From assembly GCF_900101465.1 (NCBI RefSeq), contig NZ_FMZM01000019.1, positions 1-32,278 of the forward strand: 32,278 nt of DNA, given 5' to 3'. Numbering within the stretch: position 1 is the first letter of the stretch; each line of letters starts with the position of its first letter. The DNA comes from Nocardioides lianchengensis. GTDB taxonomy: Bacteria; Actinomycetota; Actinomycetes; Propionibacteriales; Nocardioidaceae. The notes beneath the pieces were generated by a model. It did no database searches. It saw nothing but the letters and a program-made list of their open reading frames with translations, and was not told where the DNA came from. Shown in pieces: positions 25,903 to 32,278 of this stretch. The translations under genes and the position numbers were made by a program.

Positions 25903-25908
25903 GGGCGC

Positions 25909-27165
25909 ATGGCTCGGGACCTCGACGACTGCGACACCGCACCCGCGGTGTTGTCGTACGTGCGCTCCGAACGACGAGACGAGATGCGCGCGGCCGCGAA
26001 CCAGCTCGCGGCCGCGGTCACCTGGGCCGGGATGCACTCCACCGACTCCCTGCAGGACGCCGCAGCCGTGTGGATCCCCGGTTGTGAGGACGAGATGGCC
26101 ATCGCCGGTCCTGGGGCACCGTTGATCGCGGAGTTCTCGGTCCTGGAGTTCTCCGCCGCACTGGGCCTGTCGTCGGACTCCGGTCGGATCTACCTCGGCC
26201 ACGCCGTCGAACTCGCCCACCGACTCCCCAGGGTCTACGAACGCGTCCAGTCCCTCGACCTGCCGGTCTGGAAAGCCCGACGCATCGCCGCCGAGACCAT
26301 CGACCTGCCTGAGGACGGCGCGGAGTTCGTCGACCTTCACGTCGCCGCGACCGCGCACAAGATCTCGATCGCCCAACTCGACCGGACCATCGAAGAAGCC
26401 CGGGTCCGCTTCGACCCCGACGAAGCAGCCGCCCGCGCCCGTGACGCGGCTGAGGTGCGGCACTTCGACATCGAAGTCCAGCAGGTCTCCTACGACGGCC
26501 ACGTCGAAGTCCGCGGCACCCTCGACCTCGTCGACGCACTCGACCTCGAGGACGCCATCGCTCGGGGTGCGACCCACCTCGCCACCATCGCCGACGACCT
26601 CTCCCTCGACGCACGGCGCTCCATCGCCGTCGGTGACCTCGCCCGACGCCAACTCACCCTCGACCTGAACGCCGAACCCGACCCCGACCCCGACCGCAAA
26701 CGCCCCCGCCAGGTCGTGGTGCACGTGCACCTCGCCGACGCCGCCATCGCCCGCGTCGAGAACACCCGCACCCTGATCTCGGTCGAGCAGGTCAAGAGCT
26801 GGTGCCAGGACGGCGACAGTCAGGTCGTGATCAAGCCGGTCATCGACCTGGCCGGTCACGTCCACGTGGATGCCTACGAGGTCCCCGACCGGTTGAAGGA
26901 ACGCCAAGCCCTGCTCCAACACTCCTGCGTGTTCCCATGGTGCCGACGCCGCGCCCGGTCCTGCGACCACGACCACAGCGACCCAGCATCGACCGGCGGG
27001 CCGACGTGCGACTGCAACATCTCCCCGCTGTGCCGACGACATCACCGCGCGAAAACGCACACCAGGTGGCGCTACGACAAGGTCGACGACACCACCTTCA
27101 TCTGGCGCAGCCCGAACGGACTGACGTTCGTCCGCGACCACACCGGCACCACCCCGCAGCCCTGA
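25909..27165 (+). CDS. DUF222 / 13E12-family HNH endonuclease-like protein
   Basis: A complete 418-residue protein. Residues about 30-320 are the helical DUF222 region (AVELAHRLPRVYERVQSLDLPVWKARRIA, later HVHLADAAIARVEN). The C-terminal HNH domain (about 340-395) looks intact: FPWCRRRARSCDHDH with zinc-type Cys and the DH pair, GGPTCDCNISPLCRRHH with the central Asn and closing His, then RAKTHTRW. The family is abundant and mobile-looking in actinobacteria; DNA cleavage has been proposed but not assigned here. The promoter carries a SOS-box-like site and a -10 box 6 nt before the ATG, so DNA-damage induction is likely. The upstream neighbourhood of three REP copies and a lower-GC stretch suggests a rearranged or acquired locus. 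Confidence 0.92.
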   Translation: MARDLDDCDTAPAVLSYVRSERRDEMRAAANQLAAAVTWAGMHSTDSLQDAAAVWIPGCEDEMAIAGPGAPLIAEFSVLEFSAALGLSSDSGRIYLGHAVELAHRLPRVYERVQSLDLPVWKARRIAAETIDLPEDGAEFVDLHVAATAHKISIAQLDRTIEEARVRFDPDEAAARARDAAEVRHFDIEVQQVSYDGHVEVRGTLDLVDALDLEDAIARGATHLATIADDLSLDARRSIAVGDLARRQLTLDLNAEPDPDPDRKRPRQVVVHVHLADAAIARVENTRTLISVEQVKSWCQDGDSQVVIKPVIDLAGHVHVDAYEVPDRLKERQALLQHSCVFPWCRRRARSCDHDHSDPASTGGPTCDCNISPLCRRHHRAKTHTRWRYDKVDDTTFIWRSPNGLTFVRDHTGTTPQP

Positions 27166-27192
27166 CCGAGAACCTCGGCAGGGCCACGGGCG

Positions 27193-27212
27193 CGCACTCA
27201 TCAGCGAGTGCG
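27193..27212. terminator. Hairpin between convergent genes
   Basis: CGCACTC-ATCAGC-GAGTGCG is a perfect 7-bp stem with a 6-nt loop, 27 bp after the DUF222 stop. There is no T-run, so intrinsic termination is uncertain. The rest of the 137-bp gap shows nothing I can name. Confidence 0.4.
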
Positions 27213-27302
27213 GTTCGCAGCTGTGACCAGGCGACAGCCAGCCACCGCCATCATCAGCGGGCCTGGCCCCTCGCCGAGCTCGAGCAGCAGCTCGTCGTCC
27301 GT

Positions 27303-27617
27303 TCAGTCCGGATGGGTGAACGAGACGGGCTTGCCGGTGGATCGGGCGTATGCGATCTCCCTGCTCGTGGACTCGCCGATGTACCCGCCCGGATTCACGA
27401 CCAGGACCCGGTCGGCCAGGTCGATCTTGCGCAGGTGCAGGGCGCCGAGCTCGGCCTTCTGCTCGTCGGTGATCGGCTCGGCGGCGTGCGGGAAGACTCC
27501 CGGGGCCACGACGATGGCGCCGGCGAGGGTCAGCTCCCGGTTCGCCACGCTGATCTCGTCCGCGAACCGGGCTGAGCCGCAGAGGCACACGATCTCCGGG
27601 CGAACGACCACACTCAC
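27303..27617 (-). CDS. Nucleoside 2-deoxyribosyltransferase-like / DUF4406-type protein
   Basis: A 104-residue protein. The N-terminal strand-loop IVCLCGSARF, followed by ANRELTLAGAIVVAPGVFPH, then LHLRKIDLADRVLVVNPGGYIGESTSREIAYARSTGKPV, is the pattern of the small nucleoside deoxyribosyltransferase-like fold (a Gly-Ser nucleotide loop and a late ESTSREI helix). Biochemical role unknown; many such proteins hydrolyse or bind nucleotides. The GTG start overlaps the TGA of the upstream kinase-like gene (GTGA), so it is the last gene of that unit. Longer frames upstream are shadow. Confidence 0.78.
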   Translation of the reverse strand: MSVVVRPEIVCLCGSARFADEISVANRELTLAGAIVVAPGVFPHAAEPITDEQKAELGALHLRKIDLADRVLVVNPGGYIGESTSREIAYARSTGKPVSFTHPD

Positions 27618-28861
27618 ACCTCCCCGTCCCGTACGGCGGCCAGCTGGTCGACGATCTCCCCCACGACCGTCGCCAGCTCCCACCGCGAGGAGAGCGGCTG
27701 GGCGCGGTAGATCTGCTCGAAGGTGATTGCCTGGAAGACCGCGTTGGCGACCCGGGTCCGGCCCCAGAGGGCGTCCAGGTCGACCTCCGGGTACGACGCC
27801 CGCCACGGCTCGGCGTACGCCTGCCAGACCTCGTCGCGGGCGGCGTCGGGGTCGTCCGCGTTCTCCGCGGCGCTGTCGGCCAGGTGCCGGACGTCGAGGA
27901 ACGGGTGGGTCAGGCAGGTGTCGGTCCAGTCGAAGAGCACCGGTCGGTCGTCGACCCGGGTGACGTTGCCCAGGTGCAGGTCCCCGTGGGCGAGGGTGTC
28001 GGGCAGGGGCGAGTCCCAGAGCGCGCGCAGCGTGGCGGCGAGCCACGGTTCCAGCGCGGCCGCCCGGTCGCGCTGCTCGGCGGACAGCACGTCCACGCTC
28101 TCGTGCAGGACCGTCCGGAGCTTCGCCAGCGTGGCCTCGAGCCCCCGGTCCGGGGCACCCGCGGCCAGCAGGACGTCGCGGGCCGGGAGCGAGTCCAGCT
28201 GGAGTCGGGCCAGGCGCCGCGCCACCTCGACGGCGTACGACGCCGGTGCGCCGTCGTCGGCGCCCGGAAGCGACTCCATCAGCATCCAGGCCCGCTCGGG
28301 GTCGACGGCGAGCACGACCGGGGTCGCGTCGGGGGCCAGTGCGCGCACCGCCGCGGTCAGAGCGGGCTCGGCCCGGAAGCCGTCGCAGGTCGCCTTGAAG
28401 AACAGCTCACCGCCGCCCGCGACCGGGAAGCGCAGCACCGCCGACAGGCTCCAGAGCTTGACCGGCTCCGGCGGGCCGAGCGGCGCGGGCGCGTGCGACG
28501 ACACCCAGGCCACGACCGGGTCGACCCAGCCGCGGACGAACCAGGCGGCCCGGCCGTCGTCGCGGTAGCCCGAGCGCCACTGCTCGACCGACTCCAGCAG
28601 CGCCGGCACGCCGACCGATCCGAGCGGGACCCACGAGGCACCCGGCAGCGAGGAGGACGCGCCCACGAGGACGTTGGTGATCGTCCCGTCCTCCGCGCGC
28701 CAGGGCGGACCACCGACGAAGGCCTCGGGTGATCCCACGGCGGCCGCCAGGTCGTGGAACGACGGCCAGCGGTCCGGGTGGCGCGGGAGCGTCCCGTCGA
28801 CCACCAGCACGCGCGAGGTCGTGGGATCGACGAGCGCGACCTGGTGGCGACGGACGAGCAC
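27614..28861 (-). CDS. Aminoglycoside phosphotransferase (APH)-family kinase-like protein
   Basis: A 415-residue protein. Residues ~1-125 form an N-terminal region with Trp/Pro-rich strands that I cannot assign. From about residue 135 the APH/choline-kinase fold follows: ELFFKATCDGFRAEPALT (Lys and Glu of the N-lobe), LMESLPG hinge, catalytic loop LAHGDLHLGNV with Asp and Asn, and the metal Asp in LFDWTD. Such proteins phosphorylate small hydroxyl compounds; resistance to an antibiotic should not be assumed. The GTG start lies 9 bp after the RNase H/phosphatase stop, with TAGGG between. It is coupled to the next gene by GTGA. Confidence 0.85.
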   Translation of the reverse strand: MLVRRHQVALVDPTTSRVLVVDGTLPRHPDRWPSFHDLAAAVGSPEAFVGGPPWRAEDGTITNVLVGASSSLPGASWVPLGSVGVPALLESVEQWRSGYRDDGRAAWFVRGWVDPVVAWVSSHAPAPLGPPEPVKLWSLSAVLRFPVAGGGELFFKATCDGFRAEPALTAAVRALAPDATPVVLAVDPERAWMLMESLPGADDGAPASYAVEVARRLARLQLDSLPARDVLLAAGAPDRGLEATLAKLRTVLHESVDVLSAEQRDRAAALEPWLAATLRALWDSPLPDTLAHGDLHLGNVTRVDDRPVLFDWTDTCLTHPFLDVRHLADSAAENADDPDAARDEVWQAYAEPWRASYPEVDLDALWGRTRVANAVFQAITFEQIYRAQPLSSRWELATVVGEIVDQLAAVRDGEV

Positions 28862-28870
28862 CCGGGAGCC

Positions 28871-30028
28871 CTACCAGCGACCCGCGTCCACGAACGCGTC
28901 GTTCCCCGGGGGCAGCGCGTTGTAGAGCCGCAGCGAGCTCTTGCCGTCGGGGTAGAACGCCACCACCGTCACCGACGCCGGCGACAGCTCCATCGAGAAG
29001 ACCGACGAGAGCGGCGCGCCCACGGCTCGCGCGACCAGCGTCTTGATCGGCGTCACGTGGCTGACCACGACCACCGTCCTGCCGGCGTACGACGCCAGCA
29101 CCCGCTCCAGCCCGGCCAGGACCCGCTCCTCGACGGTCCGGAACGACTCCCCACCGGTCGGGGCGACGTCCAGCGAGCCCAGCCAGGCGTCCATCTCGGC
29201 CCGGTGCCGCTCGGCGACCTCGCCGAAGGTGAGCCCGTCCCAGTGGCCGAACTCCATCTCGGCGAAGCCGTGCTCCTCCACGACCGGGCGGCCGAGCACG
29301 TCGCCGACGATCGCCGCGGACTCCGCCGTACGACGCACGGGCGAGGCCACCACGGCCCCGACGCGCTCCGCGATCGGCGCCAGCCAATCGGCGGTGGCCC
29401 GCACCTGGGCACGGCCCTCGTCGCTGAGCCCCGGGTTGGAGCTGGCGAGCCCGCCGGAGAACCGCTTGTCGACGGTGTGGGCGGTGACGCCGTGCCGGAC
29501 CAGCACCAAGGTGGTGGGCGCGCCGGTCGAGGCCGACCAGCCGCGCGACGGCTTCTCGACCTCCTCGACGGCGGAGTCGGAGTCGCCGGGCACCCGCACC
29601 CCGCTCGCGACGCCGTCGAGCGCGTCGTTCACGAGCCGGTCGGCGTCGGCGTTCCGCTCCCGCGGGATCCACGTGTACGACGTCCCGGACGGCGCCAGCC
29701 CGGCCGCCTCGGCGGCCAGCGGCTTCATGCTCGGGTGCTTGATCTTCCAGTTGCCCGACATCTGCTCGACGACCAGCTTGGAGTCCATCCGGACCTCGAC
29801 GGTCGCCCCCGGGGCGAACTCCTGCGCGAGCCGCAGGCCGGCGATCAGGCCGGAGTACTCCGCCACGTTGTTGGTCGCGACGCCGAGCGTGCTGCCGTCC
29901 TCCGCGAGCACCGTCCCGGTCGCCGCGTCCCGCAGGACCGCGCCGTACGCCGCCGGCCCCGGGTTGCCCCGGGAGCCGCCGTCCGCCTCGACGATGACCG
30001 AGGCGGGCATCGAGCGCGGGGGGCTCAC
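28871..30028 (-). CDS. Bifunctional RNase HI / histidine phosphatase (CobC-like)
   Basis: A 385-residue fusion like M. tuberculosis Rv2228c. Residues about 7-140 are RNase HI with acidic residues in VEADGGSRGNPGPAAYG, NNVAEYSGL, MDSKLVVEQMSG and NADADRLVND. It cuts RNA in RNA-DNA hybrids. Residues about 178-385 are a histidine phosphatase: phospho-acceptor in LVRHGVTAH, ASPVRRTAESA, FAEMEFGHWDG and the second His in VSHVTPIKTLV. The Mtb homologue's phosphatase part has been linked to alpha-ribazole phosphatase activity, which would complete the CobT/CobS lower-loop route found in this window. The GTG start overlaps the zinc-ribbon stop (GTGA); an ATG six codons later (MPASVIVEADGG) is an alternative. 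Confidence 0.92.
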   Translation of the reverse strand: MSPPRSMPASVIVEADGGSRGNPGPAAYGAVLRDAATGTVLAEDGSTLGVATNNVAEYSGLIAGLRLAQEFAPGATVEVRMDSKLVVEQMSGNWKIKHPSMKPLAAEAAGLAPSGTSYTWIPRERNADADRLVNDALDGVASGVRVPGDSDSAVEEVEKPSRGWSASTGAPTTLVLVRHGVTAHTVDKRFSGGLASSNPGLSDEGRAQVRATADWLAPIAERVGAVVASPVRRTAESAAIVGDVLGRPVVEEHGFAEMEFGHWDGLTFGEVAERHRAEMDAWLGSLDVAPTGGESFRTVEERVLAGLERVLASYAGRTVVVVSHVTPIKTLVARAVGAPLSSVFSMELSPASVTVVAFYPDGKSSLRLYNALPPGNDAFVDAGRW

Positions 30029-30768
30029 AGCCCGGACTCGGCCGTCCGCACCAGGATCCGCGAGCACTCCTCGCACCGGACGACCGTGTCGGCCGGGGTC
30101 GACTTGATGACCGCGAGCTCGGCGTTGTCGATGCCGAGTTGGCAGCCGGTGCAGCGCCGCTGCCGCAGCTCGGCCGCGCCGACGCCGTTCTTCTGGGCGC
30201 GCAGCTTGTCGTAGAGCGCCAGCAGGTCGGTCGGCAGGCCCTCGACCGACGGGCCGCGCTGGGCCTCGACGTCGACCAGCTGGGCGTCGATGGCGCTCGC
30301 CTTCTCGTCGCGGGTCGCGGTGAGCGCAGCCAGCTTCTCGTCGGCGTCGGCGACCTGGGCGACCACGCCGTCGAGGTCGCGCTGGGCGTCCTCGAGACGG
30401 GCCATCACCTCGAGCTCCTCGTCCTCCAGCGTCGAGATCCGCCGTTCCAGCGACTCCAGCTCGTGGGTCATCCGCTCCAGGTCCTTGGGGTTGCTGATCA
30501 GCCCCTGGTCCATCCGGTCGCGGTCCCGCTTGCGCCGGGTCTTGACCTGCTCGACGTCGGCGTCGACCTTCTCCTGCTCGGCCGTGAGGTCGTCGACGAC
30601 GATCCGCGCGTCGCGGGCCCGGTTGTCGAGGTCGGTCCGGGAGGTGCGCAGCGCGTTGATCTCGGCGGTCTCGGGGATCGTCGCCCGCTGGTGGCGCAGC
30701 TGGTCGGCGCGGGCGTCCAGGGCCTGGACGTCGAGCAGCTTGAGCTGGGCGGTGGGGTCGGCTTTCAG
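30025..30768 (-). CDS. Coiled-coil zinc-ribbon protein (C4-type, Rv2229c-like), CTG start
   Basis: A 247-residue protein: long coiled coil (about 10-180) and a C-terminal zinc ribbon with CTGC and CEEC Cys pairs (near residues 205-235). The family is conserved beside Nif3 and the RNase H fusion in actinobacteria; its role is unsettled, with nucleic-acid binding suggested. The start is unusual. Family members begin near KADPTAQLKLLDVQALD, but no ATG, GTG or TTG precedes this in frame back to the nif3 gene. CTG at 30768 is preceded by AGGAG with a 6-nt spacer and gives the normal length. An ATG-only start (30513) would discard 85 residues of coiled coil. The stop overlaps the next GTG. Confidence 0.88.
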   Translation of the reverse strand: MKADPTAQLKLLDVQALDARADQLRHQRATIPETAEINALRTSRTDLDNRARDARIVVDDLTAEQEKVDADVEQVKTRRKRDRDRMDQGLISNPKDLERMTHELESLERRISTLEDEELEVMARLEDAQRDLDGVVAQVADADEKLAALTATRDEKASAIDAQLVDVEAQRGPSVEGLPTDLLALYDKLRAQKNGVGAAELRQRRCTGCQLGIDNAELAVIKSTPADTVVRCEECSRILVRTAESGL

Positions 30769-30774
30769 CGGAGG

Positions 30775-30779
30775 CTCCT
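30775..30779 (-). promoter_or_regulatory. Shine-Dalgarno fixing the CTG start of the zinc-ribbon gene
   Basis: AGGAG on the minus strand lies 6 nt before CTG at 30768, in the 19-bp gap after the nif3 stop. It is the best ribosome site available for this gene. Confidence 0.6.
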
Positions 30780-30787
30780 GGGTCGGG

Positions 30788-31906
30788 TCATGAGCGGAAG
30801 GTCCACGGATCGGTCACGGTGGTGCTGACCCGGGTCTCCACCGTATCGCCCAGCACGGCCCGCAGCCGCGCCTCCACCACCGGCAGCCAGGTCCACTCCG
30901 CCGCCCAGTGCGCGACGTCGACCAGCGCGGGACCGTCCTGCTCGACGAACTCGGAGGCCGGATGGTGCCGCAGGTCGCTCGTCACGTACACGTCCGCATC
31001 GCCGCGCCGCACCGTGTCGAGCAGGAAGTCACCCGCTCCCCCGCACAACGCGACCCGTCGTACGACGCGCTCCGGGTCGCCCGCCACCCGTACCCCGTGG
31101 GCGGTCTCGGGCAGCGCCCGGGCGACGGTCGCGGCGAACTCGCGCAGCGTCTGGGCGGGCACCGTCCCGACCCGTCCGGTCCCGGTCGCGGCGAGCCCGG
31201 CGTCGGCGAGCTCGACCAGGTCCCAGGCCGGCTCCTCGTAGGGGTGCGCGGCGAGGAGCGCCCGCACGACCGTCGTACGGAGCGAGCGCGGGAGCACCAC
31301 CTCGACCCGCTCCTCGTCGACGACCTCCAGGTCGCCGACCTCGCCGATGGCCGGCGTCGCCCCGGCGAGCGGCCGGAACCGGCCCTGTCCCGGAGCGCTG
31401 AACGACGCCTCCGCGTAGTCGCCGACCCGACCCGCCCCGGCCTCCGCGAGCGCGGCACGCACCGCCGCCGCGGACGGCACCGGCACGTACGTCGTCAGCT
31501 TGTCGCGAGGCTCCGCCGGCGCCGGGAGGATCGGCGCCTGGTCGGTCAGGCCGAGCGCGGTGGCCATCGCCTCGGACACGCCGCCGACGGCCTGGTCAGC
31601 GTTCGTGTGCGCGGTCAGCAGCGCGCAGCCGGCACGGGTCAGGGTGCTCAGCGTGCGCCCCTTCGGCGTCGTCGCGGCCACCCCGTGCACGCCCTTCAGG
31701 AACAGCGGGTGGTGCACGACCAGCAGGTCGGCGCCCCACGCCGCGGCCTCGCGGGCGACGTCGTACGTCGGGTCGACGGCGAGCATCACCTTCGCGACCG
31801 GGTCGGCCGGATCACCCGCCACCAGCCCGACGGCGTCCCAGGAGTCCGCGGTGGCGGGCGGGTACCAGCCGTGCAGCAGGTCGACGATCTCACCGAGCGA
31901 GGGCAT
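30788..31906 (-). CDS. Nif3-like dinuclear metal centre hexameric protein (YqfO/GTP cyclohydrolase 1 type 2 family)
   Basis: A 372-residue protein of the Nif3 family. Metal ligands: VVHHPLFLKG near residue 64, LTAHTNADQA near 98, and the C-terminal DVAHWAAEWTW (His and Glu) near 335. The N- and C-terminal halves build the di-metal site; the central ~110 residues are the YqfO-type insert (DKLTTYVPVPSAAAVRAALAEAG, PYEEPAWDL). The function is uncertain despite the GTP cyclohydrolase label. First gene of the minus-strand block with the zinc-ribbon and RNase H fusion, the same order as Rv2230c-Rv2229c-Rv2228c in M. tuberculosis. The ATG has TAGCCT 6 nt upstream (leaderless) and is divergent from mhuD by 37 bp. 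Confidence 0.93.
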   Translation of the reverse strand: MPSLGEIVDLLHGWYPPATADSWDAVGLVAGDPADPVAKVMLAVDPTYDVAREAAAWGADLLVVHHPLFLKGVHGVAATTPKGRTLSTLTRAGCALLTAHTNADQAVGGVSEAMATALGLTDQAPILPAPAEPRDKLTTYVPVPSAAAVRAALAEAGAGRVGDYAEASFSAPGQGRFRPLAGATPAIGEVGDLEVVDEERVEVVLPRSLRTTVVRALLAAHPYEEPAWDLVELADAGLAATGTGRVGTVPAQTLREFAATVARALPETAHGVRVAGDPERVVRRVALCGGAGDFLLDTVRRGDADVYVTSDLRHHPASEFVEQDGPALVDVAHWAAEWTWLPVVEARLRAVLGDTVETRVSTTVTDPWTFRS

Positions 31907-31912
31907 GCCCGG

Positions 31913-31918
31913 AGGCTA
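31913..31918 (-). promoter_or_regulatory. -10 box of leaderless nif3-like gene
   Basis: TAGCCT on the minus strand ends 6 nt before the ATG at 31906. Confidence 0.6.
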
Positions 31919-31931
31919 TCGAGCCGCTCCC

Positions 31932-31937
31932 TACAGT
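31932..31937 (+). promoter_or_regulatory. -10 box of leaderless mhuD
   Basis: TACAGT ends 6 nt before the ATG at 31944. The two divergent -10 boxes of this gap are 13 bp apart. Confidence 0.6.
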
Positions 31938-31943
31938 CGGGGC

Positions 31944-32270
31944 ATGCCCGTCGTGAAGATCAACGCCATCTCCGTCCCGCCCCAGGCCCACGAGGAGCTC
32001 GAGAAGCGCTTCGCCGCCCGCGCCCACAGCGTCGACGGCTCCCCCGGCTTCCTCGGCTTCCAGCTGCTCCGCCCGACCGCGGGCGAGGAGCGCTACTTCG
32101 TCGTCACCCAGTGGGAGGACGAGGAGTCCTTCGCCGCCTGGCGCGACGGCAGCGCCCGCGCCGCCCACGCCACCCCGGAGGGCGAGGAGCCGCGCAAGCC
32201 CGTCTCCCACGGGGCCGACCTGCTGGAGTTCGAGGTAGTCCTGGACGTCCGCCCCTCGGTGGTCGAGTAG
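31944..32270 (+). CDS. mhuD: MhuD-type haem-degrading monooxygenase (ABM family)
   Basis: A 108-residue ferredoxin-like dimeric monooxygenase. It closely resembles M. tuberculosis MhuD, which opens haem to mycobilin and releases iron without carbon monoxide. The three key haem-pocket residues fall at identical positions: Asn7 (PVVKINAI), Trp66 (FAAWRDG) and axial ligand His75 (RAAHATP). SPGFLGFQLLRP and GEERYFVVTQWE are shared too. It probably supplies iron from haem in the cytoplasm. The conserved end is LLEFEVVLDV; the last residues SVVE and the TAG stop come from a REP-like repeat (GGTGGTCGAGTAG). The start follows a -10 box by 6 nt, so the mRNA is probably leaderless. Confidence 0.9.
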   Translation: MPVVKINAISVPPQAHEELEKRFAARAHSVDGSPGFLGFQLLRPTAGEERYFVVTQWEDEESFAAWRDGSARAAHATPEGEEPRKPVSHGADLLEFEVVLDVRPSVVE

Positions 32271-32278
32271 CCCCGAGG
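32258..32278. repeat. REP-like element (start only, cut by window end)
   Basis: GGTGGTCGAGTAGCCCCGAG is the same core as the tandem unit inside cobN. It supplies the stop codon of mhuD. The rest lies outside the window. Confidence 0.7.

Noticed and set aside
30025..30513. Zinc-ribbon gene starting at the internal ATG (162 residues)
   Set aside because: Would discard half of the conserved coiled coil; the CTG at 30768 with AGGAG gives the family length.

Overview
This is a very GC-rich chromosomal window, about three quarters G+C by eye. It has tightly packed genes, many GTG starts, 4-bp GTGA gene overlaps and TANNNT -10 boxes lying directly in front of start codons. The gene set includes an aerobic-type cobalamin pathway (cobF, cobK, cobN), a MhuD-type haem monooxygenase, an RNase H/phosphatase fusion, a guanidine-III riboswitch and 13E12/DUF222 HNH proteins. 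Together these point to an actinobacterium, most likely of the Nocardioides type; the genus is an inference.

Layout. 1-1149: 3' part of a DUF222/HNH protein. 1146-1358: possible small membrane peptide. 1466-2320: beta-hydroxyacid dehydrogenase. 2314-4508: LysR regulator divergent from a YnfM-like MFS exporter. 4465-7874: operon of a GAF histidine kinase followed by a hybrid kinase-receiver. 7953-18961: cobalamin region. One B12 riboswitch precedes cbtB-cbtA-cobT-cobS on the plus strand, cobU (minus) and cobD/cbiB (plus) are divergent, and a second B12 riboswitch precedes cobN-cobF-cobQ-cobK on the minus strand. 18959-20689: membrane protein with a degenerate metallophosphoesterase domain. 20724-21629: NUDIX hydrolase, then a guanidine-III riboswitch and a Gdx/SugE guanidinium exporter. 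21711-25420: SelO, an RNB ribonuclease and divergent YaaA. 25428-25711: three REP-like repeats. 25880-27165: a SOS-box-like site and a second, intact DUF222/HNH gene. 27303-31906: minus-strand block of Nif3, zinc-ribbon coiled coil, RNase H/phosphatase, APH-like kinase and a DUF4406-like protein. 31944-32270: divergent mhuD.

How the genes work together. The two B12 riboswitches should jointly repress cobalt import (CbtAB), metal insertion (CobN), ring synthesis steps (CobF, CobK, CobQ) and lower-loop assembly (CobT, CobS) when cobalamin is plentiful. Many corrin-ring genes (cobG/H/I/J/L/M, cobA/B/O, chelatase partners) are absent and must lie elsewhere. The phosphatase half of the RNase H fusion is a candidate alpha-ribazole phosphatase. 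The guanidine riboswitch and Gdx form a guanidine-detoxification unit.

Most unusual. An exactly 240-bp repeat-derived element, including a 42-bp unit repeated four times, sits in frame inside cobN and adds 80 residues. Related REP-like elements follow several genes and in two cases supply their stop codon. About eleven genes appear to be leaderless, with a -10 hexamer 6 or 7 nt before the start. The oligomer GTCGTAC/GTACGAC is strongly over-represented in all reading frames.
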